From the NCBI GenBank assembly GCA_019638385.1, contig JAHBTW010000007.1:62001-126000 (forward strand): a stretch of DNA of 64,000 nucleotides, in the 5' to 3' direction. The position numbers and the translations under genes were made by a program. The DNA comes from Saprospiraceae bacterium. GTDB lineage: Bacteria > Bacteroidota > Bacteroidia > Chitinophagales > Saprospiraceae. The notes under the pieces are model-generated. The model saw only the letters and a program-made list of their open reading frames with translations. It made no database searches and was not told where the DNA came from. Of the stretch, positions 52,160 to 61,066 are shown in pieces (positions within the stretch are counted from its first letter, which is position 1; each line of letters begins with the position of its first letter).

Positions 52160-54361
52160 ATGACACTGACACAAGAATCCACGGTACAGGCTGCTTTACA
52201 GCAATATTTCGGCTTCGACACCTTCAAAGGAATGCAGGAGGAAATTATACAAAGCCTCCTCCGTAGCCAGGACACCTTCGTCATCATGCCCACCGGCGGC
52301 GGCAAGTCGCTTTGCTATCAGCTTCCCGCGCTCATGCTCGAAGGCACGGCCATCATTATCTCTCCGCTCATTGCGCTGATGAAAAATCAGGTGGACTCCA
52401 TTCGCGGCTACAGCCAAAGCGACGATGTGGCGCACTTCCTCAATTCTTCGCTCACCAAAGCGCAAATGAAATTGGTGAAACAGGACATCAGCGACGGCAA
52501 AACCAAACTGCTCTTCATCGCGCCCGAAACGCTCACCAAAGATGAGAATATTGAGTTTTTCCAACAGGTGGACGTGAGTTTTGTAGCCGTGGACGAAGCG
52601 CATTGTATCTCCGAGTGGGGCCACGATTTCCGCCCGGAATACCGCCGCATCCGCTCCATGCTCGACGCCATTGGCAAAGAAATCCCCATCATCGCCCTCA
52701 CCGCCACCGCCACGCCCAAAGTGCAATCCGACATCGTGAAGAACCTCAACATGCGGACGCACAACACCTTCATTTCCTCCTTCAACCGCGATAACCTCTA
52801 CTACGAGGTGCGGCCTAAAGGCAAACCCGAACAAACGCTGCGCCAAATCGTGCAGATCATCAAAGGCATGCCGGGGCAGTCGGGCATCATTTATGTGCAA
52901 AGCCGCAAAGCGGCCGAAGACATTGCCAAAACCCTCTCCGTCAACGGCATCAAAGCCGCGCCGTACCACGCCGGCTTGGACGCCAAAACCCGCACCCAAA
53001 CCCAGGATGACTTCCTCATGGAGGAAATTGACGTCATCGTAGCCACCATCGCCTTCGGTATGGGCATTGACAAACCCGATGTGCGCTTCGTCATCCATTA
53101 CGACATTCCCAAAAGCATCGAAAATTACTATCAGGAAACCGGCCGTGCCGGTCGCGATGGGTTGGAGGGCAAGTGCATCGCCTTTTACGCCTATAAAGAT
53201 ATTCTCAAACTCGAAAAATTCCTCCGCGACAAGCCCGTAGCCGAACGCGAAATGGGCGCTCAACTCATGCAGGAAGTCATGGCTTACGCCGAAACTACGG
53301 CCTGCCGCCGTCGCTTTCTGCTCCACTATTTCGGCGAGGAGTACGACGACGCCCGCTGCTCCGACAATTGCGATAACTGCCGCCACCCCAAAGCCCGCAT
53401 TGAGGTAAAAAAAGAAATGGTGACCGCGTTGCGCTCTATCAAAGAATTGGACGAGAACTTCGGCATCAAGCCCATCATTGATTTCATCGTGGGCAACATG
53501 ACGAAAGAGGTCATTGATTTCGGTTTTGACAAAAAAGAACTCTTCGCCGCCGGCAAGGATAAAGACGATAACTTTTGGAGTTCTGTACTTCGCCAGGCCA
53601 TGCTCAATACGTTCATCATCAAAGATATTGAGAGCTACGGACTGCTGAAAATGACCCAAAAAGGGCGCGATTTTATCAAAAAACCCTACTCCTTCCAGAT
53701 TCCGCTCAATCACGATTTCGATAAAGACCTGCCTGAAAGTGACGAGCCGACCGGCCGCACCAGCGTGCTGGACGAAGCGCTGTTCAATATGCTCAAAGAC
53801 CTGCGCCGCCGCGAAGCCAAACGGCTCAACGTGCCGCCGTATGTCATTTTCCAGGACCCCTCCATGGAAGATATGGCCATTCAGTACCCCATTTCTATTG
53901 AGGACATGGCCAAAGTGAGCGGCGTGAGCCTCGGCAAAGCGACCCGCTACGCCAAACCCTTCCTCGAACTCATCCGCAAGTATGTGGAAGAGAATGAAAT
54001 AGAGCGCCCTTCCGAAGTGGTGGTAAAACAAATGGCCAACAAGTCGAAGGTAAAAGTGGGCATCATCCAAAACATTGACCGCAAAATTGACCTTGAAGAT
54101 GTGGCCCATGCCGTGGGTCTCAACATGGACGAACTCGTGGACGAATTAGACGCCATCGTAGAATCGGGTACCAAAGTCAATATTGACTATTATTTGGAGG
54201 AAGCCATGGACGAAGCCGTGCGGGATGAAATTTACGACTACTTCCTTCAGTCCGAGACCGACGACATCAAAGAAGCCTACAAGGAACTCCGCGAGGAGGA
54301 AATCACTATGGAAGAGATTCGTTTAGTGCGCATTAAATTCCTTTCGGAAATGGCCAACTAA
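52160..54361 (+). CDS. recQ: ATP-dependent DNA helicase RecQ
   Basis: 733 residues from ATG 52160 (MTLTQESTVQAALQQYFGFDTFKGMQEEIIQSLL). An in-frame ATG at 51962 would add 66 residues of unusual composition and is not favoured, although a promoter box lies just before it. Walker A PTGGGKSLC, DEAH box VDEAHCISEWGHDFRPEY, motif VI QETGRAGRDG, zinc-binding cysteines in CRRRFLLHYFGEEYDDARCSDNCDNC, winged helix, HRDC-like region (EAKRLNVPPYVIFQDPSMEDMA) and a C-terminal helical extension typical of Bacteroidota RecQ. Unwinds DNA 3'-5' in recombination and replication restart. Confidence 0.94.
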   Translation: MTLTQESTVQAALQQYFGFDTFKGMQEEIIQSLLRSQDTFVIMPTGGGKSLCYQLPALMLEGTAIIISPLIALMKNQVDSIRGYSQSDDVAHFLNSSLTKAQMKLVKQDISDGKTKLLFIAPETLTKDENIEFFQQVDVSFVAVDEAHCISEWGHDFRPEYRRIRSMLDAIGKEIPIIALTATATPKVQSDIVKNLNMRTHNTFISSFNRDNLYYEVRPKGKPEQTLRQIVQIIKGMPGQSGIIYVQSRKAAEDIAKTLSVNGIKAAPYHAGLDAKTRTQTQDDFLMEEIDVIVATIAFGMGIDKPDVRFVIHYDIPKSIENYYQETGRAGRDGLEGKCIAFYAYKDILKLEKFLRDKPVAEREMGAQLMQEVMAYAETTACRRRFLLHYFGEEYDDARCSDNCDNCRHPKARIEVKKEMVTALRSIKELDENFGIKPIIDFIVGNMTKEVIDFGFDKKELFAAGKDKDDNFWSSVLRQAMLNTFIIKDIESYGLLKMTQKGRDFIKKPYSFQIPLNHDFDKDLPESDEPTGRTSVLDEALFNMLKDLRRREAKRLNVPPYVIFQDPSMEDMAIQYPISIEDMAKVSGVSLGKATRYAKPFLELIRKYVEENEIERPSEVVVKQMANKSKVKVGIIQNIDRKIDLEDVAHAVGLNMDELVDELDAIVESGTKVNIDYYLEEAMDEAVRDEIYDYFLQSETDDIKEAYKELREEEITMEEIRLVRIKFLSEMAN

Positions 54362-54376
54362 GGTTTATTGCCGCGC

Positions 54377-55717
54377 TCACTTATGTCGCTTGCCGTGTTT
54401 GACCACTATGTCCACGTCTTGCAGCAGGCTGATGTAGCGCAGTACGTCGCCTTTCACAGCGATGATGTCGGCGTATTTCCCTTCTGAAATTGTGCCGTAG
54501 TCTCCATCTACACCCATCGCTTTGGCCGGCCAATAGGTAGCCGCTTTGATGGCGTACATGGCATCGAAGCCGAATTCATTGACCCACACATCCAGTTCGT
54601 TCCAGGTGCTTTGACAATGGAATTTCATCGGAATACCGCTGTCGGTACCGATGAGCAGCACTACGCCGGCTTCCCGGAGTTGATTGACTTTGCGCTCCAG
54701 AGTAGGTTTGCGAATGGGCGTAAGTTGAAAATAGGACATTCGCCCTGGATAACGGATGGATTCCCGTATATCGGTGATAATGGAATCGGGCAAGCCGAAA
54801 TGCCAACAGTCATTGTCTAATTTTTCCGGGTTGTCGCGCATGTACTCGTAGTTGTACAGCCCTTCCACTGTAGGCGTCCAGTACAGCGGGCCGAGGTTCA
54901 TTTTTGCTGTGCGTTCTTTTATGAGGGCCATCACATCATCGGGGTATTCGGGCGCGGAAGACAATCCGGTGTGTTCAAAACAATCTACACCAGCCTCCAT
55001 GCCTCTGCGGATTTCCTCCGGGCGGTGAGCGTGGGCGACCACGGTCAGGCCGTGTTGGTGCGCTTCGTCCACAATCGCTTTTACTTCCTCCATCGTCATT
55101 TCGTCCTGGTCAATGAGCTTAATGCAATCCACCCCCGCATCGGCCAATTTTTTCACTTTGGTACGCGCATCGGCAACGCCGCTGATGCCCCAGCGAAAAG
55201 CCTCCGTGCCCGGATAGGGTTTGTGTTGCAGGAAAGGTCCCGACATGTACATGGTGGGGCCGGGAATGTCACCCCGGTTGATGCGGTCGCGTACCTGAAT
55301 GCTCGCCTCCAGCGGTGCGCCGAGATCGCGGGCGCTCGTGACGCCGGCCAGGAGTAACTGATGCGCCGAAGAAGGCATGATGACATCGGCCAGCAGGGGG
55401 AGGTAAGTAGCATCCCAATGTGCATAATTGCTGTGCCCGTTGATCATGAGGTGAACGTGCATGTCCCACAAACCAGGCATCACGCTCATGCCTTCCGTAG
55501 AGATGACTTCGGCGCCGGCGGGTACCTGCAAATTGCCCTGATGCCCCACGGCTTTGATGCGCTCGCCTTCAATGATGATTACGCTGTTGTGAATGGGCTT
55601 GCCGCCGAACCCGTCAATGAGCGTACCGCCCACGAGGGCTTTCAACCGCCCGCTTTGCGCGCTCACCGCAGCGGTAGAAGTGATTACAAAACAAAGGGTG
55701 AGTACAACAAGTCGCAT
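54377..55717 (-). CDS. Secreted metal-dependent amidohydrolase
   Basis: 446 residues with a signal peptide (ITSTAAVSAQ). The amidohydrolase fold is shown by VMPGLWDMHVHLM (first metal ligands), CIKLID (bridging Lys position), VAHAHRPEEI, FEHTG and LLIGTDSGIP. Exported members of this group act on peptides such as prolidase-type or Xaa-Pro substrates, or on cyclic amides; the exact substrate cannot be read. A perfect -7 box TACCTTTG lies 22 bases upstream. Confidence 0.88.
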   Translation of the reverse strand: MRLVVLTLCFVITSTAAVSAQSGRLKALVGGTLIDGFGGKPIHNSVIIIEGERIKAVGHQGNLQVPAGAEVISTEGMSVMPGLWDMHVHLMINGHSNYAHWDATYLPLLADVIMPSSAHQLLLAGVTSARDLGAPLEASIQVRDRINRGDIPGPTMYMSGPFLQHKPYPGTEAFRWGISGVADARTKVKKLADAGVDCIKLIDQDEMTMEEVKAIVDEAHQHGLTVVAHAHRPEEIRRGMEAGVDCFEHTGLSSAPEYPDDVMALIKERTAKMNLGPLYWTPTVEGLYNYEYMRDNPEKLDNDCWHFGLPDSIITDIRESIRYPGRMSYFQLTPIRKPTLERKVNQLREAGVVLLIGTDSGIPMKFHCQSTWNELDVWVNEFGFDAMYAIKAATYWPAKAMGVDGDYGTISEGKYADIIAVKGDVLRYISLLQDVDIVVKHGKRHK

Positions 55718-55739
55718 GACACAAGGTATTGGTGATCAG

Positions 55740-55747
55740 CAAAGGTA
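55740..55747 (-). promoter_or_regulatory. -7 box TACCTTTG of the amidohydrolase gene
   Basis: Perfect TAnnTTTG on the minus strand, 22 bases before the ATG at 55717. Confidence 0.45.
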
Positions 55748-55862
55748 CGAACGGCAGGGGTGTTTCCGGTCCGATTATTTCCTGTCATTTTTTCTTTTTT
55801 TCTGGAAATTTTGCATTTTTCCGGTTCAAAACAAATTCTCCACCACTAAACACCTCAACAAT

Positions 55863-56915
55863 ATGAACCACGAAACCCCCAATCCGCCCGACAAGCCCAA
55901 CGACAAGCTTTTCAAAGCGGTATTCAAACGACCCGGGCTTGCGCGCGAATTGCTGTCGGCACAAGCTCCGGAGGCATTACTTGCCATTTTAGACCTTGAT
56001 ACCTTGTCGGTCACAGATTCCAGTTTTGTGGACGAACAACTCAGCGAAGATTTCGCCGATGTCGTGCTCACCTGCCGGACGAAAGGCAACGCCGAGGTTT
56101 TGATCCCTTTTATTCTGGAACACAAATCGTACAAACCGCCATACCCGCCATTCCAGATCATGCACTATCAGGACAGGGTCTGGTCGGGGCAAATACGGGA
56201 AAAGGGCCAAAGTCCCACGCCCATTGTGCCGGTGCTCTTTTATCATGGTGAAGAAGCATGGCAAGTTCGATCGTGGTCTTCATACCTCAATGGCTGGGAG
56301 GAGGTATTTCAACTCTTCACACCTCCGGGCGGTTACATCTTCATTGATCTCTCAGAAGTTCCCGACGATGAAATCAGGCACTTTCGGTCGGGCTTTTTGA
56401 GAGGCGCGCTCATGCTGATGAAGCACAGATTAGAGCGGGAGTTTTTGTTGGAAAATTTAAGTGTTATCATTAACTTTGTCGAGTCAGATGAGATAGATGA
56501 AGACTCAAAAATTGAAAACCTGACCTTGATGCTGCGCTATTTGCAAGGGATAAGGGTCGTTAAATGGGAAGAAATTATGGAACAGTTAAAGCAATCAACC
56601 TTATCTAATAAAGTCCTGACTGTTTGGGATGAAATCAAAATTGAAACCTATCAGGAAGTCTATCAGGAGGTCTATCAGGGAGCCTATAAAGATGGGATAG
56701 AAGACGGTATGGAGAAAGGTATGGAGAAAGGTATGGAGAAAGGTATGGAGAAAGGTATGGAGAAAGGTATGGAGAAAGGTATGGAGTTAGAAACCCGGTC
56801 TATCATATCTTCACTTATCCAAAACTTACCCGATGCCTCGGATGAAACCATTGCCAATTTGACCGCTAAGCCGGTGGAATTAGTAGCAAAGGTTCGCCGG
56901 GAACTATACCAATGA
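55863..56915 (+). CDS. Rpn family recombination-promoting nuclease/putative transposase (PD-(D/E)XK)
   Basis: 350 residues from ATG 55863; earlier in-frame ATGs lie antisense to the amidohydrolase gene. The nuclease core has DFADVVLTCRTKGNAEVLIPFILEHKS, with D66, E86 and K88 as the PD-(D/E)XK triad, then PIVPVLFYHGEEAW typical of transposase_31/YhgA proteins. Near the C-terminus seven 12-base units (nt about 56704-56788) encode GMEK repeats, a length-variable linker known from this family. Rpn proteins are mobile-element-associated DNases that promote RecA-independent recombination and can act in phage defence. Its stop overlaps the start of the next gene by 4 bases. Confidence 0.85.
   Translation: MNHETPNPPDKPNDKLFKAVFKRPGLARELLSAQAPEALLAILDLDTLSVTDSSFVDEQLSEDFADVVLTCRTKGNAEVLIPFILEHKSYKPPYPPFQIMHYQDRVWSGQIREKGQSPTPIVPVLFYHGEEAWQVRSWSSYLNGWEEVFQLFTPPGGYIFIDLSEVPDDEIRHFRSGFLRGALMLMKHRLEREFLLENLSVIINFVESDEIDEDSKIENLTLMLRYLQGIRVVKWEEIMEQLKQSTLSNKVLTVWDEIKIETYQEVYQEVYQGAYKDGIEDGMEKGMEKGMEKGMEKGMEKGMEKGMELETRSIISSLIQNLPDASDETIANLTAKPVELVAKVRRELYQ
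56704..56788 (+). repeat. 12-bp in-frame tandem repeat (GGTATGGAGAAA, about 7 copies)
   Basis: Nearly perfect copies within the Rpn gene, giving GMEK x7 in the protein. As the unit is a multiple of three, slippage changes linker length without breaking the frame. Confidence 0.9.
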
Positions 56916-58357
56916 AACCACACGCCATTTTCCTTCTCTTTTGTTGTGTTTTGTTTGCGCTCGCGCTCAACGGGCAGGAACCGGACGCGGAGCGCCGGGT
57001 AAATGTCTATTTGGAATCCATCCGGGAGGATGTGCCGGCGCTGCGCCGTTTTTTTCACCGCATGCCCAAAGGCGGCGATCTCCACCATCATTTTCACGGT
57101 TCGGTGTATGCCGAGACCTTTCTGCGGGAAGCCCTCCGCCACGATTTTTGGGTACATCGCGCCGATCTGACATTACAAGCACCCGGGTTTCGCCCTTCCG
57201 GCAAAACACGCCGCGACTGGGCGCGTTTGTCGGACCTGCGCCGCGAGGGCCGGCTCGATGCCTATTCCGCACGCCTCTTGCAACAATGGTCCAATTTGTA
57301 TTATGTACCGGGGCGGGCCGAGCTATCGCCGCACGATCATTTTTTCAACGCGTTTCCTTCATTCGACGCCGTGGCGGATAGCTGCCTAGGCATCGGGTTA
57401 GTCGAGATCAAAAACCGGGCATTGAGTGAAAATGTGACATACATCGAAACCATGTTCACGATGCCTCAGCATCCTATTGTACCAGAAACTCGCCGGCATG
57501 AAGTGCTGCGTGCAGGCATCGCCGATACCGCCGCTTTATTTCAAACGCTCAGCGCTCTTTTTACGGAAATCACCGCCCACCCGGCATTCCGCTCCAGCGT
57601 AACGGCCCACAATGCATTCGTGCGCAAGCTGCATGAAACATTGGAAATAGACGACGACCGCTTCACGATGCGCTATCAAAACTATGTGTTGCGCGTAAAA
57701 CCGCCGGCACAGGTATTTACCGACCTTACAATCGGCTTTGCCTCCGCACAGGAAGAGCCGCTCATCGTCGGTGTCAACATCGTAGCGCCCGAAGACCACC
57801 CCATAGCGATGCAGGATTACCGCCTGCACATGTATTTCTACCATTTTTTGCGGCAGCGGTTTCCATCTGTGAAGTGTGCGCTGCACGCCGGAGAACTTGC
57901 ACCGGGGCTGGTAGCGCCCGAAGAATTGACCTGGCATATAGATGCCGCCGTTCGCATCGCCCGCGCCGACCGCATCGGACACGGCGTGGATATCCCCTAC
58001 GAGCCGGACGCTTTGCTCCCTCACATGGCACAACGCGGCATCCCCGTGGAAATCAATCTGAGCAGCAACGCCTTTATTCTCGGCATTCCGCTCCAAGAAC
58101 ACCCGCTTAGCCTCTACCGCCGCGCCGGCGTACCCTTGGTCATCAGCACCGACGATGCCGGCGTGCTGCGCGGCAGCCTGACAGAAGAGTACGTCCTGCT
58201 GTACCGCAATCATGCGTTTCGCTATTCGGAATTGAAACAACTGGCATTCAATGCAATCCGGTACAGCTTCATTGCCGAACCGGGCATTCGCGAGCGCATT
58301 TTGGAAAATTTGAAAACAGATTTCATCCTGTTCGAGCAGGCGGTATTGGGCGATTGA
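56912..58357 (+). CDS. Secreted adenosine deaminase-family protein (ADGF-like)
   Basis: 481 residues with signal peptide (LFALALNGQ). Motifs of the adenosine/adenine deaminase family: MPKGGDLHHHFHG (metal ligands), ALHAGE, DRIGHGVDI and LVISTDDAG. Length and secretion resemble ADGF/CECR1-type enzymes rather than cytosolic Add. It would convert extracellular adenosine to inosine. Translationally coupled (ATGA overlap) to the Rpn nuclease gene, an unusual partner. Confidence 0.88.
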   Translation: MKPHAIFLLFCCVLFALALNGQEPDAERRVNVYLESIREDVPALRRFFHRMPKGGDLHHHFHGSVYAETFLREALRHDFWVHRADLTLQAPGFRPSGKTRRDWARLSDLRREGRLDAYSARLLQQWSNLYYVPGRAELSPHDHFFNAFPSFDAVADSCLGIGLVEIKNRALSENVTYIETMFTMPQHPIVPETRRHEVLRAGIADTAALFQTLSALFTEITAHPAFRSSVTAHNAFVRKLHETLEIDDDRFTMRYQNYVLRVKPPAQVFTDLTIGFASAQEEPLIVGVNIVAPEDHPIAMQDYRLHMYFYHFLRQRFPSVKCALHAGELAPGLVAPEELTWHIDAAVRIARADRIGHGVDIPYEPDALLPHMAQRGIPVEINLSSNAFILGIPLQEHPLSLYRRAGVPLVISTDDAGVLRGSLTEEYVLLYRNHAFRYSELKQLAFNAIRYSFIAEPGIRERILENLKTDFILFEQAVLGD

Positions 58358-58369
58358 GCAACAGGTAGA

Positions 58370-59341
58370 TCAAACCAATTTCTCCACGGCTCCGGCCACT
58401 TCCAGCCCTGCATTGCGCCCTGTTCCTTCGAAGAGCAATACCCCGTTTTCGCGCAATTGCACCTCCACGGTAGCCTGCATACTTTCATTCACCTTGCCGG
58501 TCATATTGCCCTGAATGGGCGCCACCAAATCGCCGCCGCCGGCCTGATGCGCCAGAATATCTAAGCGGGTATGACGATCGTAAAACGAAACAGCTACCTC
58601 GTGTTCGCCGATGGATGCCTGCATTTTAGCGCCGGTATAGGTGGCGAATCGAAAGAGTCGGTCTTCAAGCAGCAGGCCGGAGATGTAGCCGGTAAAGCGC
58701 TTGCCGATCCAGGGAATATCGGCCACGGAAGCCATGAGCGAGATACGACCGGACACATCGAAGTGGTTGGTTTGGGTCCAAATCCAGGCGCCGGGAAAGG
58801 AGCGCCCCCAATCCTTTTCCATATATCCGATGCCGCCGCCAAATTCCGTATCTGTGCCATACACCTGCAAGCGCCCCTCCAGCCGGTGGTGCATACTCAC
58901 CACGCCATGATAGCACTCCATAAAAGGCATGAAAGCATACCAGCCCATGATGCCCGGCGCGCCGAGACTACGCGGCCAGGCATAGTTGTTGTGAAAATGC
59001 AGCTCGCCGCGCAATTCGGGCAGCGCCAGTTTTATCTTATTGGCAGAGAAAAAATTATCCCCCAGTTGCAGTTCAAACTCTTTTTCGGAAGGTACAAACG
59101 CTTCTGCCGGAAACCGGTGATACGTCGCCGTACAACGCTTGCCATCCAGCACCTGAATGAATGCGTGCGGCTCGCCTTCCTGCGGATAAGAGATGCCGGG
59201 AATAACGGCGAATGCAAACTGCTCGGCGGGGTCCACCATTTTGACGTACCAGCCCTCGAAGTAGCGGCGGGTGCGGCCCCAGCCGTGATACATATCGGGA
59301 TTCCAAAGGGCGCGTTGGCGCAGAAAGTGATTTTTCAACAT
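58370..59341 (-). CDS. Tocopherol cyclase-like protein
   Basis: 323 residues without signal peptide. The tocopherol-cyclase-like fold is suggested by MYHGWGRTRRYFEGWYVKMVD at the start, AFIQVLDG, YMEKDWGRSFPGAWIWTQTNHF in the middle and the beta-rich end. Bacteroidota do not make tocopherol, so members here have another, unknown ligand or reaction. It converges with the adenosine deaminase gene. Confidence 0.8.
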   Translation of the reverse strand: MLKNHFLRQRALWNPDMYHGWGRTRRYFEGWYVKMVDPAEQFAFAVIPGISYPQEGEPHAFIQVLDGKRCTATYHRFPAEAFVPSEKEFELQLGDNFFSANKIKLALPELRGELHFHNNYAWPRSLGAPGIMGWYAFMPFMECYHGVVSMHHRLEGRLQVYGTDTEFGGGIGYMEKDWGRSFPGAWIWTQTNHFDVSGRISLMASVADIPWIGKRFTGYISGLLLEDRLFRFATYTGAKMQASIGEHEVAVSFYDRHTRLDILAHQAGGGDLVAPIQGNMTGKVNESMQATVEVQLRENGVLLFEGTGRNAGLEVAGAVEKLV

Positions 59342-59377
59342 AGCTGCGGTCAGTTTTTTAGGCTTCTGAAAAAAAGG

Positions 59378-59959
59378 CTATTCAATCGTGATCCGTCCGT
59401 TGACGGCCTTTATGCCCCACACCTGATCGCCGACGGTGACGACCTCTATGGCCGTAGGGCTGCCGGTGACGGAAATGGCGGTGGATTGTCCCGGCGTCCC
59501 GATTGCTTTAAAACATATCTGATAAATGGCGCCGTTATCCGGCAAGGTTACGCCTTTGAGCGAGTTGTCAATCCATACGGCGGTGAGCGTGCCGTTGGGC
59601 GCCAGGCTGCTCCCAAAATTGTCATTGCCCATAAAAGGCAGTTTGAATTCTTTCAGCCCGGCAAAGCTCAGCACATTTTTATCCCATTGGAGGGTGTATT
59701 GCGTGGCGAGTATGTTTTTGAAATCGGCCACTTTTACGTCGTAGCACTGCGTAGCGCCGGCGGCGAGGGTGGCATTGGGCGTGAAGAAACGGATGTTGCC
59801 GGCGGCGGCTTCCGCAGCCGCCGCCGAAGCAGGTGTAGGCTGCGGGGCAACTTGCAGGGCTTCTTTGGCCTGACGGCGAACATCGGACGAATTCGCTCCG
59901 TCGCCGGCACAGGCGGCGAGCACAATGGCGACAGAAAAAACTGCTATCATTTTGGTCAT
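59378..59959 (-). CDS. Cohesin-domain lipoprotein
   Basis: 193 residues from ATG 59959 (MTKMIAVFSVAIVLAAC, lipobox); an ATG at 59986 precedes a weaker leader. After an Ala/Pro-rich linker a cohesin-type beta-sandwich runs from about 60 to the end: CYDVKVADFKNILATQYTLQWDKNVLSFAG, then VTLPDNGAIYQICFKAIG. Cohesins bind dockerin modules; a dockerin-like pair is encoded in the lysyl oxidase gene in this window. Cohesin-like domains in Bacteroidota can also be simple adhesive folds. Confidence 0.75.
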   Translation of the reverse strand: MTKMIAVFSVAIVLAACAGDGANSSDVRRQAKEALQVAPQPTPASAAAAEAAAGNIRFFTPNATLAAGATQCYDVKVADFKNILATQYTLQWDKNVLSFAGLKEFKLPFMGNDNFGSSLAPNGTLTAVWIDNSLKGVTLPDNGAIYQICFKAIGTPGQSTAISVTGSPTAIEVVTVGDQVWGIKAVNGRITIE

Positions 59960-59974
59960 GTTCTTTTTTGTGTG

Positions 59975-59982
59975 CAAAATTA
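59975..59982 (-). promoter_or_regulatory. -7 box TAATTTTG of the cohesin lipoprotein gene
   Basis: Perfect TAnnTTTG on the minus strand, 15 bases upstream of the ATG at 59959, which supports that start. Confidence 0.45.
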
Positions 59983-60033
59983 TCAATCCCCGTACAATGC
60001 CGCAGAGTAAATTGGGTTAATTGTGCGTTCGGG

Positions 60034-60064
60034 TTGCCGGCATTTGCAAAAAGACCTACATTTG
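60034..60064 (+). promoter_or_regulatory. Promoter TTG-N20-TACATTTG of the OmpA-like gene
   Basis: TTG at 60034-60036 and TACATTTG at 60057-60064 with a 20-base spacer fit the Bacteroidota consensus. The ATG follows at 60087 and an earlier ATG at 60021 lies upstream of the promoter. Confidence 0.6.
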
Positions 60065-60086
60065 TTTGTTACTAAACACATTCGCT

Positions 60087-61055
60087 ATGAGAGTTTTAAT
60101 ACTAATGATTGCCATCACGATGTTCTCCGGCTGCATTTCGCGCCAGGTACACGAAGAATTAACCGAATCCCGCAACTATTACAAGCAGGAGGCTAAGGCT
60201 GCCGACTCCCTGCGCCTGGCCAACAACAGCCTGTACGAGCGCAACCGCAATCTGGAAGCAGACCTCAACAAGGCCGAGCGCCAATTAGATCAGGCAACCG
60301 TAACCAACAATGCCCTGCTCCGCAACTACGAAGAAATATTGACCGACTACAACCGTGTGGTGGGCAATAGCGGAAGCGTGTTGGCTACGAGCGCTTACGA
60401 AAAACAAAGTCTCACCGAACGCCTCGCAGCCCAACAAGCCGAACTCGACCGCAAACAACGCGAGGCCGCCGCCATGGAATACGCCCTCCAATCGCGCGAT
60501 GACCGCTTAGATGCCGTACAAAGCTATGATCAATTTGGTGTGAAAGGCGCCGGCACTACGGTTCAAACCCAGGAATTGAACACCCTTCTGGAAAACCAAC
60601 GCCGGCAAATGGCCCAATTGCAACAAAACCTCGGCCGCGTTCTCGGCCCTTACGGCACAGCAATGGCGGGTGTCACCTTATTAGACAATCGCGTGCAGGT
60701 GTCCCTTCAGCACAGCCTTTTGTTTACCGACGGCGGCATACAACCCACCGCACAAGGCATGCAGGCACTCAACCAAATCGCCTCCGTACTCGCCGCTTAT
60801 ACCGATGTGGAAGTACTCGTCATCGGGCGCGGCGACAGCTACGGCGCATCTGATGTAAACTGGGAGTACGGCATTCAGCGCGCCTCGGCAGTAGGGCGCA
60901 GTCTGGCCGCATCGGGCGTAAACCCGGCCCGCATCCTCGCCTCGGGGCAAGGTCCCGGCTTCAGTGCTTCCTTCGGCATCAGAGCTGTCATCAATCAAAC
61001 GGATATCATTCTCTCGCCCAACATGGAACGGGTGTATCAATTGCTGGCTCGTTGA
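60087..61055 (+). CDS. Lipoprotein with coiled coil and OmpA-like C-terminal domain
   Basis: 322 residues from ATG 60087 (MRVLILMIAITMFSGC, lipobox). Residues about 25-195 form a long coiled coil (NRNLEADLNKAERQLDQATVTNNALLRNYEEIL and further heptads). The C-terminal part (LLFTDGGIQPTAQGMQALNQIASVLAAYTDVEVLVIGRGD ... NWEYGIQRASAVGRSLAASGVNPARILASGQG) is an OmpA/MotB-type peptidoglycan-binding fold. It likely links the outer membrane to the cell wall. The next gene follows after 11 bases. Confidence 0.87.
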   Translation: MRVLILMIAITMFSGCISRQVHEELTESRNYYKQEAKAADSLRLANNSLYERNRNLEADLNKAERQLDQATVTNNALLRNYEEILTDYNRVVGNSGSVLATSAYEKQSLTERLAAQQAELDRKQREAAAMEYALQSRDDRLDAVQSYDQFGVKGAGTTVQTQELNTLLENQRRQMAQLQQNLGRVLGPYGTAMAGVTLLDNRVQVSLQHSLLFTDGGIQPTAQGMQALNQIASVLAAYTDVEVLVIGRGDSYGASDVNWEYGIQRASAVGRSLAASGVNPARILASGQGPGFSASFGIRAVINQTDIILSPNMERVYQLLAR

Positions 61056-61066
61056 GTTTAATTTTT

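Noticed and set aside
52196..54109. 637-residue frame antisense to recQ
   Set aside because: A shadow of the codon bias of recQ; the translation is a low-complexity mix of Phe, His and Val without family motifs, while recQ has all helicase motifs.
58571..60010. 479-residue + strand frame across the tocopherol-cyclase-like and cohesin genes
   Set aside because: It spans two genes and their gap on the other strand, which have signal peptide, family motifs and promoters; no motif in the antisense product.
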